Source: Bacillota bacterium (GTDB taxonomy: Bacteria; Bacillota; Bacilli; Lactobacillales; Enterococcaceae). Taken from it: DNA of 7,983 nt. How positions within the stretch are numbered: the first letter of the stretch is position 1; each line of letters opens with the position of its first letter. The DNA lies in the NCBI GenBank assembly GCA_023389005.1, contig JAEWFE010000206.1:1-7983 (forward strand). The letters are read 5' to 3'. A program made the position numbers and the translations under genes. This document shows positions 1-6,324 of the stretch, piece by piece. Under the pieces are notes generated by a model. It did not search any database and was not told the origin of the DNA. It saw only the letters and a list, made by a program, of their open reading frames with translations.

Positions 1-1
1 A

Positions 2-466
2 CAAATTATCCGCTATATTCCAAGTCAACCACTTGTTCAACCAACTAGATTTTATCATCAATTGCAAGAAGACTTAATTACTTTGAAGCTTACCCCAGGA
101 CTAGATGCAAAAGTACTAGCATTTGCATTTGAAAATTATCGGTGCATTATCCTTGAAAGTTTTGGTGTTGGCGGTATACCAGAGAACTTAGTTGAGACCT
201 TTTATCAGCTGATGAATCAATATCAAAAGGATCGTTTAGTGATTGTTAGTTCACAAGTAGCCAATGAGGGTAGTGATATGACAGTTTATGAAGTTGGTAA
301 GAAAGTGAAACAAGATTTTCAATTACTAGAAGCGTATGATATGACGTTTGAAGCAGTCGTAACAAAACTGATGTGGTTAATGGCAGAATATGAAAATATT
401 GATGATATCCGAAAATATTTTTATCAAACAATCAATCACGATAGTATTTTGAACAAAAAATATTAA
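2..466 (+). CDS. ansA: L-asparaginase type I, C-terminal part (5' end outside window)
   Basis: This is the last 154 codons of a cytoplasmic-type L-asparaginase, which hydrolyses L-asparagine to aspartate and ammonia. The reading frame is already open at base 2 and runs to TAA at 464-466, so the gene starts upstream of the window. The family is usually about 320-340 residues, so roughly half is visible. The visible part is the small C-terminal domain: the segment ILESFGVGGIP is the conserved strand-turn after the linker, followed by VIVSSQVANEGSDMTVYEVG and LLEAYDMTFEAVVTKLMWLM, both typical of bacterial AnsA. The catalytic Thr and Lys residues belong to the N-terminal domain and cannot be checked. 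It lies just upstream of the clpB control region on the same strand, with no strong separate terminator; the CIRCE inverted repeat at 479-505 could form a hairpin in its transcript. A TTG at 62 is in frame but internal and is not the start. Confidence 0.85.
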   Translation, partial: QIIRYIPSQPLVQPTRFYHQLQEDLITLKLTPGLDAKVLAFAFENYRCIILESFGVGGIPENLVETFYQLMNQYQKDRLVIVSSQVANEGSDMTVYEVGKKVKQDFQLLEAYDMTFEAVVTKLMWLMAEYENIDDIRKYFYQTINHDSILNKKY

Positions 467-477
467 GAAAGTTTAAA
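449..477 (+). promoter_or_regulatory. Possible upstream clpB promoter P1
   Basis: TTGAAC at 449-454 and TTTAAA at 472-477 are separated by 17 bp. The -10 box matches TATAAT at only four of six positions, and the site overlaps the end of the asparaginase gene. Its interest is position: transcription would start inside the CIRCE element, the classic layout for HrcA repression. The call is inference only and rests on spacing plus a moderate sequence match. Confidence 0.25.
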
Positions 478-478
478 A

Positions 479-505
479 ATAGCACTCAAACATCAATAGT
501 GCTAA
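479..505 (+). promoter_or_regulatory. CIRCE element (HrcA operator) upstream of clpB
   Basis: The left arm ATAGCACTC (479-487) and right arm TAGTGCTAA (497-505) are separated by exactly 9 bp. The consensus is TTAGCACTC-N9-GAGTGCTAA, so each arm has one mismatch and the spacer length is exact. CIRCE is the binding site of HrcA, the repressor of dnaK and groE operons in Gram-positive bacteria. It lies 8 bp upstream of the -35 box of the main clpB promoter. The perfect 7-bp core (TAGCACT/AGTGCTA) could also form a weak hairpin after the asparaginase gene. Confidence 0.85.
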
Positions 506-512
506 CTTTTGG

Positions 513-529
513 TTTGAACTTCATTGACT
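513..529 (-). promoter_or_regulatory. CtsR box overlapping the clpB -35
   Basis: On the minus strand the site reads AGTCAATGAAGTTCAAA. The CtsR consensus is a direct heptad repeat, (A/G)GTCAAA-NAN-(A/G)GTCAAA, so each heptad has one mismatch and the central NAN is met. It covers the -35 box TTGAAC of the main promoter, so bound CtsR would block RNA polymerase. CtsR is the repressor of clp genes in Firmicutes and is inactivated by heat and protein-damage stress. Confidence 0.8.
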
Positions 530-542
530 TTTGAATTATACT
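514..542 (+). promoter_or_regulatory. Main clpB promoter (sigma-A type)
   Basis: TTGAAC (514-519), a 17-bp spacer and TATACT (537-542) give a near-consensus vegetative promoter. The expected start is near 549, leaving a leader of about 75 nt before the ATG at 625. The -35 box lies inside the CtsR box and CIRCE is just upstream, which supports stress-regulated use. Confidence 0.75.
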
Positions 543-624
543 GTATGTGTACTTAAGAAAAAGGAATAAATAAGTACATCAAGAGAAATCAATTATTTCA
601 TTCAACGATAGGAGGAATGGAGTT

Positions 625-3231
625 ATGAATATTGAAAAGATGACAACGACGATGCAACAAGCCATTGCTCAAGCCCAACAAATTGCAATGACTAGACATC
701 ATCAAGAAATCGATATTGCACATTTATGGAAAATTTTCTTGCACACTGATCATTTTGGTGCAAATTTTTATAAAGATTTAGGTATCAATGTAGATGAATT
801 TGAAGCAAAAGTTGACCAAGAATTAGATAAAATCTCTACAGTTGAAGGGAGTAATGTTTCTTATGGCCAAAGTTTTAGCCAAAATCTCTATCAATTGTTT
901 ATTGAAGCAGATAAGATTAGAGAAGCATTCCAAGATGAATATCTTTCAACTGAGGTGGTCATTCTTGCATTAATGAAATTAAAGCATCATCCATTAACTC
1001 AGTATTTGATTCAACATCAACTATCTGAAAAAGATGTTAAGGATGCGATTGAAAATATCCGTGGGGGTGATCGCGTGACATCACAAAATCAAGAAGAAAC
1101 TTATAAAGCATTAGAAAAATACGGCATTGACTTAGTACAAAAAGTCAAAGAAGGAAATATGGATCCTGTCATCGGGCGTGATGAAGAAATTCGTGACGTC
1201 ATCCGTATCTTATCTCGTAAAACCAAAAATAATCCAGTATTAATTGGTGAACCCGGTGTTGGTAAAACGGCGATTGTTGAAGGTTTAGCCCAACGTATTG
1301 TTAAAAAAGATGTTCCTGAAAACTTAAAGGATAAAACTGTCTACTCACTAGATATGGGGTTATTAATTGCTGGGGCTAAATATCGTGGTGAATTTGAAGA
1401 AAGATTGAAAGCCGTATTAGATGAAGTGAAAAAATCTGACGGACGAATTATTCTATTTATCGATGAAATCCATAATATTGTCGGTGCAGGTAAGACAGAA
1501 GGTAGTATGGATGCCGGTAACCTATTAAAACCAATGCTTGCTCGTGGTGAATTGCATACGATTGGTGCCACGACCTTGGATGAATACCGTCAATATATGG
1601 AAAAAGATAAAGCTTTAGAAAGACGTTTCCAAAAAGTTTTAGTCAAAGAACCAACTGTTGAAGATACGATTTCGATTTTACGTGGCTTGAAAGAACGATT
1701 TGAGGTACATCACGGTGTAAATATTCACGATAATGCATTAGTAGCCGCTGCAACTTTATCAGACCGCTATATTACTGACCGCTTCTTGCCGGATAAAGCG
1801 ATTGATTTAGTCGATGAAGCTTGTGCCAATATTAAAGTTGAAATGAATTCTATGCCAACGGAACTAGACCAAGTGATGCGTCGATTAATGCAATTAGAAA
1901 TTGAAGAAGCTGCTTTGAAGAAAGAAACCGATGATGCTTCTAAAAAACGTTTAGAAAACTTGCAAGAAGAATTAGCTGATTTACGTGAAGAAGTAATTTC
2001 AATGAAATTGCAATGGGAAACTGAAAAAGAAGAAGTAAATGCCATCTCTAATAAACGTGCAGAACTTGAACGTGTTCGCCATGAATTAGAAGATGCCGAA
2101 AACAATTATGAACTTGAACGAGCAGCCATGTTACGTCATGGTACCATTCCACAATTAGAAAAAGAATTAAAAGAATTAGAACGTAAAAATGATTCTGATC
2201 AATTAAAAATGGTTCAAGAATCCGTGACTGAAAATGAAATTGCGGTTGTTGTCGGTCGTTTAACAGGTATTCCGGTGACAAAATTAGTTGAAGGCGAACG
2301 CGAAAAATTATTGAAATTAAATCAAACCTTGCATCAACGTGTGATTGGTCAAAACGAAGCCGTAGATGCTGTAAGTGATGCGGTATTACGTTCTCGTGCT
2401 GGTTTACAAGATCCAAATCGCCCATTAGGTTCATTCCTCTTCTTAGGTCCTACTGGGGTTGGTAAGACAGAACTTGCCAAAGCTCTAGCAGAGAACTTAT
2501 TTGACTCTGAAGAACATATGGTACGAATTGATATGAGTGAATATATGGAAAAACATTCAGTGTCTCGTTTAGTTGGAGCTCCTCCAGGATATGTAGGTTA
2601 TGAAGAAGGTGGACAATTAACAGAAGCGGTGCGTCGTAATCCATATACCATTATTTTATTGGATGAAATTGAAAAAGCCCATCCTGATGTCTTCAATATT
2701 TTATTACAAGTATTAGATGATGGTCGTTTGACAGATTCTAAAGGACGATTAGTTGATTTCAAGAATACCGTATTGATTATGACTTCAAATATCGGTTCAC
2801 AATTGTTACTTGAAGGAGTGACTGAAGAAGGGACTATCCCACCAGAAGTTTCTGATCAAGTCATGCAAGCTTTAAGAATGCACTTCAAACCTGAATTCTT
2901 AAACCGTATTGATGACACGATCTTATTCACACCACTAAGCTTAGAAGATGTGAAGGGAATCGTTGATAAGATGGTGCAACAATTATCTACACGACTAAAC
3001 CACCAAGAAATCGAATTAAGCATTTCCAATGAATCCAAAACGTATATTGCACAAAATGCTTATGAACCTTCATTTGGTGCACGTCCATTAAAACGATATA
3101 TTACCAAAGAAATTGAAACACCACTTGCCAAAGAAATTATTGCTGGTAAAGTGATGCCTAAGAGTAAAGTGACGGTAACTTTGCAAAATAATCAATTATC
3201 CTTTGAAACCGAATCGTTAACAGAAGAATAA
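625..3231 (+). CDS. clpB: ATP-dependent protein disaggregase ClpB (Hsp100)
   Basis: ClpB is a hexameric cytoplasmic AAA+ machine that pulls polypeptides out of aggregates together with DnaK, DnaJ and GrpE. The 868 residues match the family length. The N-domain spans about 1-145. NBD1 has Walker A GEPGVGKT (208-215), pore-loop Tyr253, Walker B Asp280-Glu281 and arginine fingers Arg333-Arg334. A charged coiled-coil middle domain covers about 405-525; this full-length M-domain separates ClpB from ClpA and ClpC. NBD2 has Walker A GPTGVGKT (608-615), pore-loop Tyr656 in GAPPGYVGYEEGG, Walker B Asp680-Glu681, Arg761 in FLNRIDD and sensor-2 Arg820 in GARPLKR. No key residue is missing. The ATG at 625 is chosen because AGGAGG (610-615) sits 9 nt upstream. 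No ClpP-binding IGF/L loop is apparent, consistent with disaggregation rather than proteolysis. Transcription is likely controlled by the CIRCE and CtsR sites upstream, and a terminator follows. Confidence 0.98.
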   Translation: MNIEKMTTTMQQAIAQAQQIAMTRHHQEIDIAHLWKIFLHTDHFGANFYKDLGINVDEFEAKVDQELDKISTVEGSNVSYGQSFSQNLYQLFIEADKIREAFQDEYLSTEVVILALMKLKHHPLTQYLIQHQLSEKDVKDAIENIRGGDRVTSQNQEETYKALEKYGIDLVQKVKEGNMDPVIGRDEEIRDVIRILSRKTKNNPVLIGEPGVGKTAIVEGLAQRIVKKDVPENLKDKTVYSLDMGLLIAGAKYRGEFEERLKAVLDEVKKSDGRIILFIDEIHNIVGAGKTEGSMDAGNLLKPMLARGELHTIGATTLDEYRQYMEKDKALERRFQKVLVKEPTVEDTISILRGLKERFEVHHGVNIHDNALVAAATLSDRYITDRFLPDKAIDLVDEACANIKVEMNSMPTELDQVMRRLMQLEIEEAALKKETDDASKKRLENLQEELADLREEVISMKLQWETEKEEVNAISNKRAELERVRHELEDAENNYELERAAMLRHGTIPQLEKELKELERKNDSDQLKMVQESVTENEIAVVVGRLTGIPVTKLVEGEREKLLKLNQTLHQRVIGQNEAVDAVSDAVLRSRAGLQDPNRPLGSFLFLGPTGVGKTELAKALAENLFDSEEHMVRIDMSEYMEKHSVSRLVGAPPGYVGYEEGGQLTEAVRRNPYTIILLDEIEKAHPDVFNILLQVLDDGRLTDSKGRLVDFKNTVLIMTSNIGSQLLLEGVTEEGTIPPEVSDQVMQALRMHFKPEFLNRIDDTILFTPLSLEDVKGIVDKMVQQLSTRLNHQEIELSISNESKTYIAQNAYEPSFGARPLKRYITKEIETPLAKEIIAGKVMPKSKVTVTLQNNQLSFETESLTEE

Positions 3232-3242
3232 TAATACGATTT

Positions 3243-3275
3243 TAGACTAGTCAAGTTTTTGGCTAGTCTATTTTT
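3243..3275 (+). terminator. Intrinsic terminator of clpB
   Basis: The left arm TAGACTAGTC (3243-3252) pairs with GGCTAGTCTA (3261-3270) over 10 bp with one G-U wobble, across an 8-nt loop, followed by five T. It starts 11 nt after the clpB stop and fits a monocistronic clpB transcript. Confidence 0.87.
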
Positions 3276-3332
3276 ATGCATAATTTTAGCTAAATAATCA
3301 AATATCCATGAAAAACAAACAATTTTTACCAA

Positions 3333-3585
3333 ACAAATCGATGCTCATCAGGAATTATTGGCAAGCTTTTACCAATGTTTCAAGTCGCAGTTGGCTTGGA
3401 ATTGTGTGCAAATAATCAAGACTGCGCTACTGAAAACTTTCAAGAAGCAATTTTGACAACTGATACGCGTCAGAAGGTAAGTGCCTATCAAGAAGAAATT
3501 GATATAAAAACAATCACTGTGCAGGTTGTGCAAAAGGTTCAGGCGTGATTTCAAAATTAAATAGTGCAAAATATGCCTTACTACA
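3333..3585 (+). pseudogene. argJ: Remnant of argJ (ornithine/glutamate N-acetyltransferase), frameshifted
   Basis: No intact gene is present, but conceptual translation gives two ArgJ landmarks in the right order. From 3348 the frame reads SGIIGKLLPMFQ, like the family motif STGVIG..LPM. It continues to FQEAILTTDTRQK, matching the conserved AEAI(M/L)TTDT block, and runs on to KTITV near 3520. The frame then ends at a TGA, but the next motif resumes in another frame at 3521: AGCAKGSGVIS, matching the family's GGxAKGSGMI that precedes the autocleavage site. The nucleophile context (normally N-M-A-T-M-L) is not preserved; SAKYAL is seen instead. ArgJ transfers acetyl groups between ornithine and glutamate in arginine biosynthesis. 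The remnant covers only about a fifth of a 400-residue protein, has no start and at least one frameshift, and no other arg genes are visible. The boundaries are approximate. Motif matches are from memory of the family, not a search. Confidence 0.68.
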
Positions 3586-3648
3586 CTACGTAAAAAATGT
3601 GAATATTAATAATAATATTAATTGTTTGGGGACCAAAATTACCACATA

Positions 3649-3840
3649 AAAAGAGAGGCTGACCCAAAAGTATTTTAGCAAGATAATTAAAAAAAGAAAT
3701 CCTTATGATGAAATAAATAATTAATAAAAGACAAAGAAAATCCGAATATTCAACTTGATTACTCATAAAATCAACGATGAACGTTCGGATTATTTATATA
3801 CTCATTTTTTATTAGAGACTAATGGGTCAGCCCTTTTTTT
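3649..3840. repeat. Inverted-repeat element, about 192 bp (MITE-like or paired terminator)
   Basis: GGCTGACCCA (3657-3666) and its exact reverse complement TGGGTCAGCC (3823-3832) bound an AT-rich, non-coding stretch. The arms extend outward into A-rich (3649-3656) and T-rich (3833-3840) flanks, giving about 18-bp termini with one mismatch and two positions that pair only as G-U. A second nested hairpin lies at 3739-3791. Short elements with GAGGCTG..-type termini are common between genes in Enterococcus and relatives; that is general knowledge, not a match I could test. The right end runs into the sdaAA stop codon (complement of 3839-3841). On the minus strand the terminal arm gives a hairpin sequence after sdaAA, and on the plus strand the right arm ends in a T run, so the element may also end transcription from both sides. 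No transposase is encoded. Confidence 0.6.
3739..3791. repeat. Nested imperfect hairpin inside the inverted-repeat element
   Basis: AATCCGAA (3739-3746) and TTCGGATT (3784-3791) are exact reverse complements. Pairing resumes after a 2-bp mismatch (TTC/GAA) and continues with gaps to TTGATT (3755-3760) against AATCAA (3769-3774), leaving an 8-nt loop. The long stem inside the outer repeat would give a cruciform or a branched RNA fold. Confidence 0.6.
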
Positions 3841-4714
3841 ATTTTGTTTGTCTTTCTAGAATTTCTTTTTGCAGTTTTAACCCAGTCGGACTTGTTGCTA
3901 GGCCGCCTTCTGCAGTTTCTTTAAAAATCGATGGCATTTGACGACCCACGCGATACATCGTGGCTACAACTTCATCTGGTGGAATCACACTTTGTATTCC
4001 TGCTAGGGCCATATCTGCTGAAATCATCGCTTGACTCGCACCTAATGCATTTCTTTTCACACAAGGGACTTCGACTAAACCAGCAACTGGATCACAAATT
4101 AAGCCTAACATATTTTTTAAGGTAATCGCTAAGGCATGAGCTGCTTGTTGCGTTGAGCCACCTTTTAAACAAACTAAAGCTGCGGAAGCCATCGCACTTG
4201 CAGAGCCAACTTCAGCCTGACAGCCACCTTCAGCACCAGCAATCGAAGCGTTATTTGCAATCACTAATCCAAAAGCACCAGCCGTAAATAAGAAATCTAA
4301 TTGTTGCTCTTCGGTTAATTGCAAGCTTTCACTAACAGCCATCAATACGCCAGGAACAATCCCAGCACTACCAGCAGTAGGAGTGGCACAAATTAAGCCC
4401 ATCTTCGCATTAACTTCATTTACCGCAATCGCATTACGCACGGCACCTAAAATTGTCGAACCTGAGTAAATATCACCTTTTAAAATATAATCATTTAGCT
4501 TGGTCGCGTCTTTTCCTGTTAACCCGGTAACAGAGGTAACGCCATCAATTCCTTGCTGAACAGAATGCTTCATCACTTCCAAATTTTTCTTCATTAAAGC
4601 AATAATCTGTTCTCTAGAGCGTCCGGTTAATTCAATCTCTGTGGCAATCATTAATTCAGCCACACTTTTATAATTCTTACTTTGTTGAATAATATCTTCA
4701 ATTGAATAAAACAT
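3839..4714 (-). CDS. sdaAA: L-serine dehydratase, iron-sulfur-dependent, alpha subunit
   Basis: This subunit carries the catalytic centre of the [4Fe-4S] L-serine deaminase, which converts L-serine to pyruvate and ammonia in the cytoplasm. The 291 residues are the usual length for the alpha chain of the two-subunit Gram-positive type. Three cysteines sit in the cluster motifs: Cys165 in GAEGGCQAEVG, Cys207 in ICDPVAG and Cys218 in VPCVKRN. Their spacing of 42 and 11 residues equals that of the cluster ligands reported for the single-chain enzyme (343, 385, 396 in Legionella). The ATG at 4714 is preferred to one at 4732 because AGGAGG lies 6 nt upstream of it (complement of 4721-4726), and family proteins start near MFYSIED. 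That ribosome binding site overlaps the sdaAB stop codon, so translation is probably coupled. The inverted-repeat element begins right at its stop codon. The enzyme class is oxygen-sensitive. Confidence 0.96.
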   Translation of the reverse strand: MFYSIEDIIQQSKNYKSVAELMIATEIELTGRSREQIIALMKKNLEVMKHSVQQGIDGVTSVTGLTGKDATKLNDYILKGDIYSGSTILGAVRNAIAVNEVNAKMGLICATPTAGSAGIVPGVLMAVSESLQLTEEQQLDFLFTAGAFGLVIANNASIAGAEGGCQAEVGSASAMASAALVCLKGGSTQQAAHALAITLKNMLGLICDPVAGLVEVPCVKRNALGASQAMISADMALAGIQSVIPPDEVVATMYRVGRQMPSIFKETAEGGLATSPTGLKLQKEILERQTK

Positions 4715-4724
4715 GCAAATCCTC

Positions 4725-5390
4725 CTAATCAAAATAGGTCACAGAATCAATGTGTGACAATTGACGTAGTTTTTGACAAATATCTGGATGGCGCTCATCA
4801 ATTTCAATAATCATAATTGCTTTTTCACCTTTAGACTCACGCGTAACAGTCATCGTACCAATATTTACATTCATATCAGATAATAGTTTTGTTACTTGAG
4901 CGATAATACCTGGCACATCTTGATGGACGGTAATAATCGTAGGCGTTCCCATTGTTAATGAAATCTTAAAGCCATCCAACTCAGAAATTTGGATATTTCC
5001 GCCACCGATGGAAATACCAGTTACAGTCATTTGACGTTTTCCTTTTTTTAGCAACATTTTAACCAAATTTGGATGCTCAGCTTTTTCTTTTTTAGGCACG
5101 AATAGTACTTCCATGCCATTTTCATGAGCAATTTTCAATGAATCACTTAATCTTTCATCATCAGGCTCCATCCCTAATAATCCACCAACAAGGGCAATAT
5201 CAGTTCCATGGCCACGATAGGTTTTGGCAAAGGATTCAAATAGAAAAATATCGACACTCTCTGGTTGTTCGCCAAAAATAGTTCTTACAATTTTTCCAAT
5301 GCGTGCAGCCCCTGCCGTATGAGAGCTACTTGGTCCAACCATGACCGGTCCAATAATATCAAAAACGCTACGATACTTTAAATGTTCCAT
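4725..5390 (-). CDS. sdaAB: L-serine dehydratase, iron-sulfur-dependent, beta subunit
   Basis: This is the partner subunit of SdaAA and the first gene of the sda operon. The 221 residues begin with FDIIGPVMVGPSSSHTAGAA; the SSSHTAG segment (21-27) is the hallmark of the serine dehydratase beta domain. The C-terminal part, about 150-220 (from TPTIITVHQDVPGIIAQ), is an ACT domain, a fold that binds amino acids; in related enzymes it takes part in substrate-dependent control. The ATG at 5390 is preceded by AAAGGAG with a 9-nt gap. The stop codon overlaps the ribosome binding site of sdaAA, and the two start codons are in the order beta then alpha, the usual Gram-positive arrangement. Nothing is missing or truncated. 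No cre or other operator was recognised upstream. Confidence 0.95.
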   Translation of the reverse strand: MEHLKYRSVFDIIGPVMVGPSSSHTAGAARIGKIVRTIFGEQPESVDIFLFESFAKTYRGHGTDIALVGGLLGMEPDDERLSDSLKIAHENGMEVLFVPKKEKAEHPNLVKMLLKKGKRQMTVTGISIGGGNIQISELDGFKISLTMGTPTIITVHQDVPGIIAQVTKLLSDMNVNIGTMTVTRESKGEKAIMIIEIDERHPDICQKLRQLSHIDSVTYFD

Positions 5391-5422
5391 AACGAAAATC
5401 TCCTTTATATTTCAGTTTAATT

Positions 5423-5451
5423 AGTATAACACAACATAATCAAAATGTTTA
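5423..5451 (-). promoter_or_regulatory. Probable promoter of sdaAB-sdaAA
   Basis: On the minus strand TATACT (complement of 5423-5428) is preceded by TGT, making an extended -10. A weak -35, TAAACA, sits 17 bp upstream (complement of 5446-5451). The start would fall about 25 nt before the AAAGGAG site of sdaAB. The rest of the gap, 5452-5562, contains no gene or clear hairpin that I can see. Confidence 0.5.
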
Positions 5452-5562
5452 ATGATGTGAAAAATTTTAGCAAACCTTTGATATTTCCTAATTTTATATC
5501 ATTGGAAACACAAGGTTAGACAAGAAAAGGAGAAGCATACATAGCAACATAAGATAACTAAA

Positions 5563-6213
5563 TTAGTGAATATGAATTTTAAAGTTTTTGAAATACTGAA
5601 TGCTTGTTTTTTTTGCTCGTAAATAGGCATATACACTAGCAATCAAACTACCACAAGTATTAACAAATAAATCGCCCATGGTATCAAGTAATGCTTTACG
5701 TCCAATTAAAGGTTGCCCATGAAGTAGGTAACGTTGTAAATTCAGTCCTAAAAATTGATCACATAGAAATTCCCAAAATTCCCATAAAACCCCACACATC
5801 TGTGCAAACGCAAAACCAAATATCATAAAAAACCAAATAGAAGGGTATTGGTTTCTTGACTTTTCTAGGAAATAGGTAAGAATGCCATATCCAAGAAAGG
5901 TTAATACAATTGGGCTACTGAAATGCAATAATTTATCATAATATTTAAAGTAAGAGATTAAATGTAAGCAAGTTCCTAAAAAGACCGAGATCAAGATGAA
6001 GAACCAATACATAAAAATCAATTCATTCGGAAAAGAGATTTTAAACCATTTTTTTAATAGGAAAGGGGCATAAATCAGAATAATCCCTAATAAGCCCTCA
6101 ATAATAAAAATGATACCTGATTTCATACCCACTTTTTGAAAAATACATTCATACACATTAAAAGCTACGATAATGAATGCGATGAATGTATATCCTTTTA
6201 AAATTTTTCTCAT
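5563..6213 (-). CDS. Integral membrane protein of unknown function (resembles DUF2238/YjdF family)
   Basis: The protein has 216 residues, mostly hydrophobic, with about six likely transmembrane segments (near 8-25, 33-54, 65-88, 99-116, 125-148 and 177-197). Three polar motifs stand out at membrane edges: YDKLLHF (92-98), WEFWEF (144-149) and DTMGDLFVN (177-185). Asp, His and Glu placed this way resemble the DUF2238/YjdF-like membrane proteins, but I recognise this only by pattern and give no function. The C-terminus is basic (YFKNFKIHIH) and likely cytoplasmic. The ATG at 6213 is preceded by GGAGGT with a 7-nt gap. It is divergent from the LacI-type repressor and separate from sda by 172 bp. 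The sharing of a short intergenic region with the repressor is not proof of a functional link. I see no terminator after it. Confidence 0.85.
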   Translation of the reverse strand: MRKILKGYTFIAFIIVAFNVYECIFQKVGMKSGIIFIIEGLLGIILIYAPFLLKKWFKISFPNELIFMYWFFILISVFLGTCLHLISYFKYYDKLLHFSSPIVLTFLGYGILTYFLEKSRNQYPSIWFFMIFGFAFAQMCGVLWEFWEFLCDQFLGLNLQRYLLHGQPLIGRKALLDTMGDLFVNTCGSLIASVYAYLRAKKTSIQYFKNFKIHIH

Positions 6214-6236
6214 GATACTTACCTCCGTTCACTCAA

Positions 6237-6245
6237 ATTATAGCA
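6237..6245 (-). promoter_or_regulatory. Extended -10 promoter of the membrane protein gene
   Basis: On the minus strand TGCTATAAT (complement of 6237-6245) is a perfect -10 hexamer with the TGn extension. No good -35 box is found at 16-18 bp, as is common for extended -10 promoters. The start would be about 20 nt upstream of the GGAGGT site's gene start region. Confidence 0.5.
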
Positions 6246-6262
6246 TAACTGATGAATAATGA

Positions 6263-6291
6263 TTTAATCTGAAGACAATATTTGTTATAAT
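6263..6291 (+). promoter_or_regulatory. Promoter of the LacI-family repressor gene
   Basis: TATAAT at 6286-6291 is preceded by TGT (extended -10). The -35 candidate TTTAAT (6263-6268) at 17 bp is weak. It faces away from the membrane-protein promoter, with the two -10 boxes 43 bp apart. A 13-bp inverted repeat, TTCAT-GTA-ATGAA (6295-6307), lies at the expected start of transcription. Confidence 0.5.
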
Positions 6292-6324
6292 ACATTCATG
6301 TAATGAAAATGGGTGAGGGGTCTT

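Noticed and set aside
479..510. CIRCE repeat as the terminator of the asparaginase gene
   Set aside because: The 7-bp stem is perfect but the following bases (AACTTTTGG) are a poor T run, and the arms match CIRCE closely, so an operator role explains it better.
1767..2105. Minus-strand open frame of 112 codons inside clpB
   Set aside because: It is antisense to a fully conserved AAA+ gene, is serine-rich as expected from reverse-reading AT-rich codons, and has no ribosome site. The same applies to the other minus-strand frames at 1341-1571, 2048-2434, 2450-2644 and 2856-3038.
3369..3569. Minus-strand open frame of 66 codons after clpB
   Set aside because: It runs antisense to the argJ remnant, whose sense translation shows family motifs, and it has no recognisable ribosome site.
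3581..3766. Minus-strand open frame of 61 codons
   Set aside because: It lies mostly within the inverted-repeat element, is low in complexity and has no convincing ribosome binding site or protein motif.
3931..4125. Plus-strand open frame of 64 codons
   Set aside because: It is antisense to sdaAA over the conserved cysteine region and is a shadow of that gene.
4715..4732. Upstream ATG of sdaAA at 4732
   Set aside because: It would place the clear AGGAGG inside the coding sequence and add six residues (MIRRIC) not expected before MFYSIED; it also lies within the end of sdaAB.
6313..6324. GTG start for the LacI-family repressor at 6313
   Set aside because: The GTG is part of the purine-rich ribosome site for the ATG at 6325, and the HTH normally begins two or three residues after the start.
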